Shown here piece after piece: positions 1 through 8,429 of a DNA stretch of 64,000 nucleotides (position 1 is the stretch's first letter; each line of letters starts with the position of its first letter). A model generated the notes under the pieces. That model worked only from the letters and a program-made list of their open reading frames with translations. It had not been told where the DNA came from and made no database searches. The position numbers and the translations under genes are program-made. This stretch comes from an uncultured Bacteroidales bacterium (GTDB taxonomy: Bacteria > Bacteroidota > Bacteroidia > Bacteroidales > UBA932), in contig CALUTU010000011.1 in the NCBI GenBank assembly GCA_944323785.1, positions 19,759-83,758 of the forward strand. Reading direction: 5' to 3'.

Positions 1-2131
1 AGAGCTTGAGAATGCATGCGAGAAAGACCTTCTTGCTATAAGTCATGCCAAAGAGAAGCTGGAGCAGGAAATAGCCAGGCTCGATGAGCTCTTAGCCGGG
101 CAGAAAGGCTCTTTCATAGAGTGGTTGGAGGATAATGCCGCCGGATGGAAGGACAACATAGGCAAGGTGGCGAATGATACCCTGCTTTACAGTACTTCTC
201 TCGAGCCGTGCAAAGCCGGAAACTCGGACACGCTGTATGGAATCCGCATTGAACTGCAGAATGTGGACAGGACTGTAAATACTCCTGAGGAAATACGCTC
301 AAAGATAGATGAATATAAGCAGCAAATCAACGCACTTGACAATAAGGCGGCAGAGAGGCAGCAGAAGCTCGATGGCGATATTGAAGAACTGGAACGTCAG
401 CCGTCGGTGAAATTAAAGAGTCTCCGCAAGGAGAGAATCAACATGGAAGCGGAGTTAGGGCAGATTCCGGCACATATAGGACATTGCAAGAAAGAGATGG
501 GCGTATATCAGGAAAAACTCAAAGAATGGAGAGACAGAGAGTTGAATGATATAAGAGGACAGTCAGGGAAGATAGAGGAACAGCTGGCCAGGCAAAGAAC
601 GTTAAAGCAGCAGACTGGCGCTCAGAAGCGGAAGGAGGAAGAAGAGTTGCGCAAATCTGTGGAGCGCAGGAAAAGGGATATTGATACTTTTGCAAGGCAG
701 AAAAAAGAAGATGTCAATGCAGCACTCAAGCGGCATGAGGCTGACATCGCAGTGCGCAGACGGGAACTTGAGGCGCAGGAGGATGCGGAGCTTAAAGGAC
801 ACGGCGTGGATGTAAACAGACTGGCGGAGATAAAGGTGGAGCTGCAACAGGTCAACGACGCTCTGGATTATATTGAGAATCATAAACAAGATTATTACGC
901 CTGGCAGAAAGACAAGAAGGAGTATTTTGATCTGGAACAGTCCAAGAAAGAGGAACGGAAACGGCTGCAGGAGAAGATGAGTGAGCTGCAGCATAAATTT
1001 GACCTCAGAAGAGAGAAAAAAGAGGCGGAAATCCGCACGGTCTCCGGGGAAGTCCAGTCCCTGCAGAGTGAGAAGGCGAGGCTTGAAGAAGCCATTGACA
1101 GAGTCAATCAGTTTTTAAACAATCCCACATGCCCCTCCGATATTGCCGGGGCCGGGACTCAGGAGACTCAGGAACAACTGTCTTCTATCCTGGACAACTT
1201 AAGGGACAACATCAGCGGCTTGCAGCAGAGGATGGAGGAATTCAAAAAAGCTGTTACTGTATTCAAGAGCAATTTCTCACCTCAGAATACATTCCATTTC
1301 CGAACAGAATTCAATACCGAAGCGGATTACGTGGAATTTGCGTCAGAACTGCACGAATTCATATCCAACAACAAGATAGAGGAGTACCGTACCCGTACAA
1401 GCGGTCTGTATGCCGACATAATCAAGCGGATTGCCAGGGAAGTAGGAGATCTTGACAGGCACGGCGCCGAGATTAGAGCCACCATAAACGAGATAAACCG
1501 GGACTTCAGGGAAAACAATTTCGCAGGTGTAATCAAGGAAATAGAGCTTCGTGCAGTGGAAAGCAGCGACAGGCTTATGCAGCAGCTTATCAATATCAAG
1601 AAATTTGATGAGGAATATGGCTTTGATATTGGAAATCTGAACCTGTTTTCGACAGAAGAGTCCCAAAGCAAGACTAACGAGCAGGCTGTAAAGCTGTTGG
1701 TGAACCTGATAGAGATGATGGACTTAGACCGCAAACGTGAGAGGATAACCCTGTCTGATACATTCAAACTGGAGTTCAAGGTCATGGAGAATGACAACGA
1801 CACCAACTGGGTGGAAAAACTCTCCAATGTCGGCTCGGACGGAACGGACATATTGGTGAAATCGATGGTGAACATCATGCTTATCAATGTGTTCAAGAGG
1901 AAGATATCCAAGCATTTCGGGGATTTCAGGCTGCACTGCATGATGGATGAGATAGGCAAACTGCATCCTGATAATGTGGAAGGTATATTGAAGTTTGCCA
2001 ACGTGAGGAATATTTTCCTGATAAACAGTTCTCCGACAACGTACAATGCTCAGGTCTACAAGTACACATATTCTCTGAGCAAGGATGACAGGAACAATAC
2101 TGTAGTAAAAACATTGCTGACTATAAGATAA
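1..2131 (+). CDS. SMC/MukB/JetC-like ATP-binding protein, 5' end outside the window
   Basis: The frame is open from base 2, so the start lies to the left and 709 C-terminal residues are visible. The first 350 residues are Lys/Glu/Gln-rich heptads typical of an SMC coiled coil. The last 150 form an ABC-type head half: a signature-like stretch GSDGTDILVKSM, then a Walker B-like strand ending in MMDEIGK, then a strand with FLINSS. This is the arrangement in MukB, MksB, JetC and DUF3584-type proteins, which act as DNA-loop-extruding condensin-like motors. The Walker A half must be off the left edge. The JetD-like gene starts 8 bp downstream, which points to a Wadjet-like plasmid-defence or condensin locus. 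JetA- and JetB-like genes would be expected further left but cannot be seen. A generic DUF3584 ATPase is the main alternative. Confidence 0.75.
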   Translation, partial: ELENACEKDLLAISHAKEKLEQEIARLDELLAGQKGSFIEWLEDNAAGWKDNIGKVANDTLLYSTSLEPCKAGNSDTLYGIRIELQNVDRTVNTPEEIRSKIDEYKQQINALDNKAAERQQKLDGDIEELERQPSVKLKSLRKERINMEAELGQIPAHIGHCKKEMGVYQEKLKEWRDRELNDIRGQSGKIEEQLARQRTLKQQTGAQKRKEEEELRKSVERRKRDIDTFARQKKEDVNAALKRHEADIAVRRRELEAQEDAELKGHGVDVNRLAEIKVELQQVNDALDYIENHKQDYYAWQKDKKEYFDLEQSKKEERKRLQEKMSELQHKFDLRREKKEAEIRTVSGEVQSLQSEKARLEEAIDRVNQFLNNPTCPSDIAGAGTQETQEQLSSILDNLRDNISGLQQRMEEFKKAVTVFKSNFSPQNTFHFRTEFNTEADYVEFASELHEFISNNKIEEYRTRTSGLYADIIKRIAREVGDLDRHGAEIRATINEINRDFRENNFAGVIKEIELRAVESSDRLMQQLINIKKFDEEYGFDIGNLNLFSTEESQSKTNEQAVKLLVNLIEMMDLDRKRERITLSDTFKLEFKVMENDNDTNWVEKLSNVGSDGTDILVKSMVNIMLINVFKRKISKHFGDFRLHCMMDEIGKLHPDNVEGILKFANVRNIFLINSSPTTYNAQVYKYTYSLSKDDRNNTVVKTLLTIR

Positions 2132-2139
2132 ATTTGAGG

Positions 2140-3006
2140 ATGGGAATAACAGTTGCACAGACGGAAAAACTGCTGAGGCTGGCAAAAGGAGATACGTTGC
2201 CGTCGAGTATACTTAAAGGAGAACTGTTCGAATGGATGGTTTCGGACGGAATACTTGTTGCCGTCACCCGAGGCAGCAGGAAGAGTTATCGTGCAAGGGA
2301 CGGGCGGTCTCTGAGAGATTATATTGCTGCTCATTTTGATATCAGAGATCTTGAGAAGTATTGTAAACTGTTACAGGAAGGAGGTGCGTCCCGTGCTGAG
2401 CAGGTGAGGATGACCGGGAATTCCAAGACTATAGCGCGCCGTACCTTCTACGGCTTTATGGTCAATTGTTATGAGCCGATACCTGTTATGTTGGCGGGAA
2501 AGTCTTTCAACCTGTTGCCTGAGGAAGGGACATTCGCATTCATCTATGATTTTAATACATTCTCAATTCCGGGAGACACCGTAGTTGTAGGCATTGAGAA
2601 TGCCGAGAATTTCAGATACATCAGAGAGCAACGGCCGCTGTTTGAGTCCATATCTCCAAAAGAATCCAGGTTGTTGTTTGTCTCCAGATATCCTCAGGAG
2701 CAGAGTCGTGACCTTATGCAATGGCTTATTTCAATCCCCAACCGGTATGTCCATTTCGGAGATTTGGACTTGGCAGGAATCCATATTTACCAGAGTGAGT
2801 ACTACAGACGTCTCGGGGAAAGGTCCTCTTTCCTGATTCCGCAAGATTATGAGTACAGAATATCAACAGGCAGCAGTGAAAGATATGACAATCAGTACAG
2901 TAGATTCGGCAAAATGAAGATTACAGATTCCCGTGTGGCCTCTCTTGTGGAGTGCATTCACAGATACCATAAAGGCTACGATCAGGAAGGGTTTATTGGC
3001 AGTTGA
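2140..3006 (+). CDS. JetD-like Toprim-domain protein (Wadjet/MksG-type nuclease subunit)
   Basis: A 288-residue protein. I chose ATG 2140 over an in-frame TTG at 2134. The N-terminal half looks like winged-helix DNA-binding material. The C-terminal half has the two Toprim signatures of the JetD/DUF2220 family: a Glu at residue 153 in VGIENAENF and a D-x-D pair at 208/210 in HFGDLDLAGIHIY. In Wadjet systems the JetD Toprim subunit cleaves DNA that has been looped by the SMC complex. Here it lies directly behind a JetC-like ATPase, the same order as jetC-jetD. It is shorter than typical JetD proteins of about 350-400 residues. Metal-binding residues look intact, so the protein is probably active. 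The family assignment is from motif and context. Confidence 0.78.
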   Translation: MGITVAQTEKLLRLAKGDTLPSSILKGELFEWMVSDGILVAVTRGSRKSYRARDGRSLRDYIAAHFDIRDLEKYCKLLQEGGASRAEQVRMTGNSKTIARRTFYGFMVNCYEPIPVMLAGKSFNLLPEEGTFAFIYDFNTFSIPGDTVVVGIENAENFRYIREQRPLFESISPKESRLLFVSRYPQEQSRDLMQWLISIPNRYVHFGDLDLAGIHIYQSEYYRRLGERSSFLIPQDYEYRISTGSSERYDNQYSRFGKMKITDSRVASLVECIHRYHKGYDQEGFIGS

Positions 3007-3028
3007 ACATTGTGTGTCACTTACTGTT

Positions 3029-5740
3029 ATGGATGCAAGGCTGTACATGATTGTGGATTTGGAAAGGCGAGGAGATAAGCGGATGTTCATCACGGAGCAA
3101 GTCGTCTCGATAAGTGAGAGCGGCAGCGGTCTTTGGACGGTGCGGTTCTCTTCGTCTCCGCGAGTGTTCAATTATAATCATGCGAGACTGTTGTGTCTTT
3201 CGCATCCAGAGACTGTGGACCTTCAGGATAAAGGACTGTATGTCAACAATCGTCATATAACGAATGTCAAAGAACTCCTCCGCTTCACGGATGGGCGGCA
3301 TACATTTTATCATGTGACTTATAACAACGGTTATTATGAGAATCTTGAAAGTACGGAAGTATATGTCTCCCGCACACGTCTGGATAAAGATGGAGGCTCT
3401 GTCTGGGATTACTTGCGTAAATTGGCCGAAGAGACAAGTCTGATTACGGAAGAAGATGACAGTATTCTTTCTAAGCAATATGATTTGGTGGATGTTATGC
3501 GGGATAATGTTCCATTGGTGCAGTATCTTGGCAACGGAGCCCGGTTGGCCTCATATAACTGTCCGGAGCAGATATACTATCCGTTCGGATGCAATGCAAG
3601 CCAGAAGGCTGCTGTGGAAGCCGCATTGATACATCAGGTAAGTATCATTCAAGGTCCTCCTGGGACAGGCAAGACACAGACCATCTTGAATATCATCGCC
3701 AATCTGCTTATGGCGGATAAAACGGTGCTGGTTGTGTCGAACAACAATTCTGCCGTCGATAATGTGGCGGAAAAGCTTGAGAAAGAATGTCTTGGTTTTA
3801 TTGTGGCCAAATTAGGCAGTGCTCAGAATAAGAAGGCATTCGTTGCCAATCAACCCGATTATCCGGATATGAGCGGTTGGACGATAGAGGAAGTCCCGGC
3901 AAAACTATGTGCGCGGGATTCGTTGCTTGCTGTGACTAAGGGATTTGAGGCACAGATACGTCAATCTGGGCTCAAATCTGAGTACGATGCCTTACTGAAA
4001 GAGATGAAATACGAGAATATGGCCCGACGGGAGCAATCGTGCGATGAAAAATTAGGCGGGATGAGCTCAGCCGTGCTTATGAGGCTGCTTAATCTGTATC
4101 AGATGAAGATCAGGGCGAGCGGGCGCAAGCCGGGTCTGTGGTCCAGGTTAAAGTGGACTTGTGCATTCGGTATGAGAATGTTCCGGTTTCTCAGCAGCGC
4201 TCCGTCTTATGTGACACGTTCATTGGAGGCTGCGTATTATTCTTCGCGCAAGACTGAAATAGAAGAGGAACTATGCTCAATCGCTGCGATGCTGCAATCT
4301 ATGGATCTCGATGAGCGGACAAAAGATTTGCGCTCGACTTCACTTGCAGTGTTGAAGAGCAGGATGGCTGATCGTTATGGCACAGGAGAAAGGCAAAAGT
4401 TTGAAGTCAGAGAGATAAAACCGAAGACTGCGGCATTCCTGAAGGAGTATCCGGTCGTGCTGAGTACAACCTATTCTGCCAAGAGCTGTATCAGTAAGGA
4501 TATGGTCTTTGACTACGTGATTATGGATGAGGCGTCACAAGTTGATATAAAGACAGGTGCGCTGGCCTTGTCCTGTGCCGTGAATGCCGTAATTGTAGGC
4601 GATGACAAGCAGCTCCCCAATGTGGTCAGCAGGGAGGAGGCACAGGCATTGAACGCTATCCAATCAGAGTACAATGTGGATGACAGATACAATGCCGCCA
4701 CGCACAGCTTCCTGCAGTCTTGTGTGGAAGTCTTCAAGGATGCGCCGGTGACATTGCTCCGTGAGCATTATCGCTGCCATCCCAAAATAATCGGATTCTG
4801 CAATAAACGGTTCTATGACGGCGAATTGGTGGCCATGACCACAGATATGGGCGAGGATAAGGTCTTGCAGGTTGTACGGACTGTCAAGGGAAATCATGCC
4901 CGCGGGCATTTCAACCAGCGTGAGATTGATGTGGTAACGCAGGAAGTGATGCCGGAATATGCGGATGTTGGTAGTGTGGGCATCATTACTCCCTATCGGT
5001 TGCAGGCGGAGGAAATCAATAAGGCGATAGGGACAGATATTGCCAGTACGGTACACAAGTATCAGGGACGTGAGTGTGATACCATCATCATGAGTACGGT
5101 TGATAATGTGCCGACGGAGTTCTCAGATGACCCCAATCTGCTCAACGTGGCAATATCACGTGCCAAGACACATCTGTGCATAGTCACCAATGGCAATGAT
5201 ATGCCGCAGAGCTCTAATTTGGCCCAGCTTATCGCTTATGTCCAGTACAACAACTTTGAAGTGAAGGAGAGTAAGCTTCATTCAGTGTTTGATTTGTTGT
5301 ATAAGCAGTATACGGCGGAACGGTTGGCGTATGAGCAGGCTCACTCGGTCGGTGCTGGGTATCTCTCTGAAAACCTTGTGTATGACATGCTGATTAAAGG
5401 AATAGCCAAGTCGGGATTGGCAAATACAGGTGTCCTGTGCCATTATCCTCTGTCAAGATTGATTGCTGACTGGGATATGCTGGATGAGCGGGAGAAAGCG
5501 TTTGCAGAAAGCCCTCTTGCGCATGTGGACTTTTTGATTTATAATTCTCTTACCAAGAGGCCGCTTCAGACCATCGAAGTGGACGGTTGGCATTTTCATA
5601 AAAACAGCGAAGCCCAGCAGTCACGTGATGCCCTAAAGAACCAAATACTCACTAAGTTCGGATTGTGTCCGCATCGTATTTCCACAACAGCGACCGTAAC
5701 CGAGGAAACGATTGTGAGCCTTCTCAATCAGGATAAATGA
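3029..5740 (+). CDS. Superfamily 1 DNA/RNA helicase fused to a C-terminal PD-(D/E)XK-type nuclease domain
   Basis: About 903 residues from ATG 3029. The frame is open further upstream, overlapping the Toprim gene, but ATG 3029 leaves a natural 22-bp gap. SF1 helicase motifs are clear: Walker A GPPGTGKT at 209-216, DEAS at 500-503, GDDKQLPN, LREHYRCHP and VAISRAKTHL near residue 715. This is the Dna2/Upf1/AAA_11-AAA_12 type. The last 80 residues carry HVDFLIYN (Asp 834) and EVDGWHFHK (Glu 850, Asp 852), the pattern of Vsr/DUF2726-like PD-(D/E)XK nucleases. The insert between Walker A and DEAS is long and of unknown role. Position right behind the SMC and Toprim genes, on the same strand, suggests one operon and a shared defence function. 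That linkage is inference. Confidence 0.82.
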   Translation: MDARLYMIVDLERRGDKRMFITEQVVSISESGSGLWTVRFSSSPRVFNYNHARLLCLSHPETVDLQDKGLYVNNRHITNVKELLRFTDGRHTFYHVTYNNGYYENLESTEVYVSRTRLDKDGGSVWDYLRKLAEETSLITEEDDSILSKQYDLVDVMRDNVPLVQYLGNGARLASYNCPEQIYYPFGCNASQKAAVEAALIHQVSIIQGPPGTGKTQTILNIIANLLMADKTVLVVSNNNSAVDNVAEKLEKECLGFIVAKLGSAQNKKAFVANQPDYPDMSGWTIEEVPAKLCARDSLLAVTKGFEAQIRQSGLKSEYDALLKEMKYENMARREQSCDEKLGGMSSAVLMRLLNLYQMKIRASGRKPGLWSRLKWTCAFGMRMFRFLSSAPSYVTRSLEAAYYSSRKTEIEEELCSIAAMLQSMDLDERTKDLRSTSLAVLKSRMADRYGTGERQKFEVREIKPKTAAFLKEYPVVLSTTYSAKSCISKDMVFDYVIMDEASQVDIKTGALALSCAVNAVIVGDDKQLPNVVSREEAQALNAIQSEYNVDDRYNAATHSFLQSCVEVFKDAPVTLLREHYRCHPKIIGFCNKRFYDGELVAMTTDMGEDKVLQVVRTVKGNHARGHFNQREIDVVTQEVMPEYADVGSVGIITPYRLQAEEINKAIGTDIASTVHKYQGRECDTIIMSTVDNVPTEFSDDPNLLNVAISRAKTHLCIVTNGNDMPQSSNLAQLIAYVQYNNFEVKESKLHSVFDLLYKQYTAERLAYEQAHSVGAGYLSENLVYDMLIKGIAKSGLANTGVLCHYPLSRLIADWDMLDEREKAFAESPLAHVDFLIYNSLTKRPLQTIEVDGWHFHKNSEAQQSRDALKNQILTKFGLCPHRISTTATVTEETIVSLLNQDK

Positions 5741-5873
5741 AGAATACTGTATTTTTATTCATTTTAATTGAAATTGTTTCATAACAATAATTAAATTTGT
5801 ATTGCTGAATACAAATTAATATAGTTGAATATTAAGTGTTGTCCGAAAATAATGATAAGGTCCTTGGAATTTC
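5741..5873. other. A/T-rich spacer with a stem-loop between convergent genes
   Basis: The spacer between the helicase and the Crp/Fnr gene is strongly A/T rich. It contains a perfect stem of 10 bp (5794-5803 with 5808-5817) around a GCTG loop. There is no clear U-run, so its role as a terminator for the helicase operon is only a guess. Confidence 0.4.
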
Positions 5874-6485
5874 TCAGGTGAGGACGTAGCCGTCGGTGGT
5901 TTTGCGGAGGGTGCCCTGGGAGACGAGCTGGGAGACGGCGCGGGAGAGGGACGGGCGGGCGACGCCGAGGATGAAGGCGGTCTCCTGCAGGTTGGATATC
6001 GGGCCGTTGTTCTCAATGTAGCTTACGATGCGCGATGAGAGAGTCTGGAGGGCAAACTCCACGAGGCGGTTGCTCAGGAACATACTGTGGTCGGAGATGA
6101 CTCTGAGGTAGTTCTGCATGACGGTCTGGTCGGCTTTCAGGATACGCAGCATGGCTTCCCGGCTGATGAGCCAGATGCTGCAGTCGGAGGCGGCGATGAT
6201 GGTTACGGGAAAGATGCCGTCTGTACTGAAGATAAATGACGAGGCCAGCACTTCAGGGGCGCTCAGTGTGTCCAATGTGAATTCCCTGCCCTCCTCGCTT
6301 ACCATTCTGGCGTACGCGCTCCCGCTGCACAGCAGGTACAGTTGCTTGCAGACATAGCCCTGAAGGGCGATGATATCCCCTTTGGCGTACAGCCTGTGTC
6401 TTGCGGGATTCTCCTGCAGGATGTTGTCAATGAGTTCTTTATTGCCGCCAGAAAATAGCGGGAGGCTGTAAATGTCGCAATCCAT
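5874..6485 (-). CDS. Crp/Fnr family transcriptional regulator
   Basis: A 203-residue protein from ATG 6485. The frame stays open to a TTG at 6521, but the ATG gives a normal family length. Residues 20-110 read as a cyclic-nucleotide-binding-type beta-barrel (YAKGDIIALQGYV, LLCSGSAYARM, TLDTLSAPEV). Residues 150-200 are the winged helix of the family, with recognition helix ARPSLSRAVSQLV and a following wing. I see no cysteine cluster for an Fe-S centre, so an Fnr-type oxygen sensor is unlikely, and the ligand is unknown. It is transcribed away from a three-gene lipoprotein operon. A perfect 14-bp palindrome lies in the 81-bp gap, so it probably controls itself and that operon. Confidence 0.85.
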   Translation of the reverse strand: MDCDIYSLPLFSGGNKELIDNILQENPARHRLYAKGDIIALQGYVCKQLYLLCSGSAYARMVSEEGREFTLDTLSAPEVLASSFIFSTDGIFPVTIIAASDCSIWLISREAMLRILKADQTVMQNYLRVISDHSMFLSNRLVEFALQTLSSRIVSYIENNGPISNLQETAFILGVARPSLSRAVSQLVSQGTLRKTTDGYVLT

Positions 6486-6514
6486 GTCAAGTTTCAGTTT
6501 GTTTCGCAGCGGGT

Positions 6515-6528
6515 GTAACAATTGTTAC
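6515..6528. promoter_or_regulatory. Perfect 14-bp palindrome, candidate Crp/Fnr operator
   Basis: GTAACAATTGTTAC reads the same on both strands and lies between the divergent regulator gene (ATG 6485) and the lipoprotein operon (ATG 6567). The two-fold symmetry with a G-T-A-A-C half site suits a homodimeric Crp/Fnr protein. No binding data are available here. Confidence 0.6.
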
Positions 6529-6550
6529 GGAAAATGGCCGCAGGCCGGAA

Positions 6551-6558
6551 TACTTTTG
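6551..6558 (+). promoter_or_regulatory. Bacteroidota -7 box for the lipoprotein operon
   Basis: TACTTTTG fits the TAnnTTTG consensus and ends 8 bp before ATG 6567, so the leader would be almost absent. The nearest TTG that could act as -33 (6522-6524) lies inside the palindrome and is 26 bp away, longer than usual. Activation by the bound regulator could compensate for this. Confidence 0.5.
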
Positions 6559-6566
6559 CACCCGTT

Positions 6567-8429
6567 ATGAAAAATTACACAAATATACTAATTATTCCGG
6601 CTATTGTGACTCTGCTGGCTTCCTGTTCTCTGGAAGAGAGACCGGCGTGTCCTTCAACAGGGACAGAAGGAGACCGTATCACCGCAGGACTTCAGTATTA
6701 CGGTTTTGATGGAGGTGAGCCCATGACACGTGCTGCTTCATCGGCAGATTATGATCGGGTAGAGCTGCTGGTTGCGGATGACGTCGGTTCTATAGTCCGC
6801 AATGTAAAGGTGGGCTATGAGCCGCACACTGCTCTCGTATATATCGAGGGACTTCAGCCTGGCGGATACCGTCTTATGGTGGCAGGAGTGAAGGGGGATG
6901 CGGATAAGGACGGAGTTAGGTTCGCTTCTGTCGACAATGCCTCTGAGACGTGGATAAGTTTTCCGGAGTCAGGAGTTGTCGGGTCGGAGTATTTTTATTC
7001 GTCAACGGCCTTTTCGGTCTGGCCGGAGGACGGTCCGGGCGGAATGGTCTTAGTGTCCGACATGCCGGAGACTATTGTGCAGGAGCGCATAATAGGCCGC
7101 TTGGATGTGGCTCTCAATTTCCGTAATCAGTATATCGAGGGTGCATTGAAGTCTGCTGTGGTCGGGTTGAGCTCTCCGGTATTCTATTCAGGACTAACGG
7201 CTGACGGAAATTTTGCCGGTACTGCGGACAGGGCGGATATGACATTGGACCTGATGGAGGACAGAAGCTTTTTCCTGATTCCGACTGTGCCGGACGGCGG
7301 CTCTGGCGGCATGGTGGAAATAGTATCGCGCACATATACCGGCGAGACTGTCCGGAGGGAATATGCCGTTTCGCTGGAGGCCGTCGTTGCCAATCGGGTA
7401 ACCTCGGTGTCCGTCGAGCCAGTCCATCCGGATGACGGGAGCGGAACCATGTTTATCACGGACAGGACATATGCGGCAGGCAATCATGGCCGGATCCTTC
7501 AGGATGACGAGCCGCATGCTGTCTATACTGACAAGACATTGCGTAATTTCAATACGGCCAGACCGTTGCAGATATCCGTGACCGGCGAGGGGCTGTTGAG
7601 TGTCCGATTTTATTCTCCCAAGCCCCTGAAGGACGTACTGATACGGGCGCGTATCCCTTCGGTGGGGAAAGAATATGTGGACCTGGCCTATTTTGACAGT
7701 ATACCTGCCTTTGCGGATTTTTACGGTGAGATACCGGCTCTGTCCGCATCGCTGCTCTACCGTACCGGGTCGGGCAGGATAGTGGAGCTGCCGCAGTTGA
7801 CGGCTGAGCAGATGGCTGAGGCTGACTACAGTATAGTCTCATCTGATACCTACTGGAGCAAGCTTCAGAAGATACGGCACGGCTGGAATGTCCGATTTGA
7901 CCTTTACGGTGGCGATCCTGACAAACCGGACGGAGGCCCTCAGGGCAACTGGATGGGCATCAGACCGGTACACTGTCGCGAAGCCGTGGCGTTCTTTCTC
8001 AATTTCACCTATATGATAGATATGCCGGAGCATGAGGAGATATTGTGGGCCAATCAGGACCGTCTTTATGGCAATGGCGGAGTGGACGACAAGGTGTCGG
8101 TAGAGACAATACTCTCTCAGATGAGGCAGGACAGGACGGTCAATGTCGGCCTTGTCTACACTGGAAATTATGTCTATGGTCTTGGCGGCGGCAGTGTTTT
8201 CGGCGCATGGCAGGGAGGCTGGCTGGACCACTATACCTCTGAATATGCGTGTGAGGTCATGTTTCACGAGCTTGGTCACGTGATGGGCTACAGTCACAAC
8301 AGTTCCTTTACTTACGGACCGTGGGCTCAAGAGCTAATGAACAGATTTTATGTCAATAACATCTCGGAGATGCCGGTCGAGTCTTCCCATTGGCTTGACA
8401 GCAGGGCCAATCCGAACATATACAAGTAA
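6567..8429 (+). CDS. Fimbrillin-like lipoprotein with a metzincin-type zinc protease motif
   Basis: 620 residues from ATG 6567, chosen because a lipoprotein signal follows directly (LLASC, Cys 20). The sequence after the cysteine reads SLEERP, a pattern shared with the next two genes and typical of Mfa2/FimB anchor proteins. Residues 40-300 are beta-rich and fimbrillin-like. Near the C terminus, HELGHVMGYSH (567-577) matches the metzincin zinc signature HExxHxxGxxH, with the three His ligands and catalytic Glu all present. This predicts a surface-exposed metalloprotease tied to a fimbrial-type anchor. It is first in a three-gene operon and its stop overlaps the next start. Substrate is unknown. 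The fimbrillin part is called from pattern only, so the protein may instead be a plain secreted protease. Confidence 0.72.
   Translation: MKNYTNILIIPAIVTLLASCSLEERPACPSTGTEGDRITAGLQYYGFDGGEPMTRAASSADYDRVELLVADDVGSIVRNVKVGYEPHTALVYIEGLQPGGYRLMVAGVKGDADKDGVRFASVDNASETWISFPESGVVGSEYFYSSTAFSVWPEDGPGGMVLVSDMPETIVQERIIGRLDVALNFRNQYIEGALKSAVVGLSSPVFYSGLTADGNFAGTADRADMTLDLMEDRSFFLIPTVPDGGSGGMVEIVSRTYTGETVRREYAVSLEAVVANRVTSVSVEPVHPDDGSGTMFITDRTYAAGNHGRILQDDEPHAVYTDKTLRNFNTARPLQISVTGEGLLSVRFYSPKPLKDVLIRARIPSVGKEYVDLAYFDSIPAFADFYGEIPALSASLLYRTGSGRIVELPQLTAEQMAEADYSIVSSDTYWSKLQKIRHGWNVRFDLYGGDPDKPDGGPQGNWMGIRPVHCREAVAFFLNFTYMIDMPEHEEILWANQDRLYGNGGVDDKVSVETILSQMRQDRTVNVGLVYTGNYVYGLGGGSVFGAWQGGWLDHYTSEYACEVMFHELGHVMGYSHNSSFTYGPWAQELMNRFYVNNISEMPVESSHWLDSRANPNIYK

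Noticed and set aside
2933-3028. Helicase start at GTG 2933, overlapping the Toprim gene by 74 bp
   Set aside because: The extra 32 residues have no family support, and ATG 3029 gives a normal gap.
5794-5817. Stem-loop as the helicase terminator
   Set aside because: The stem is all A/T with no U-run, so it was kept only as a structural note.
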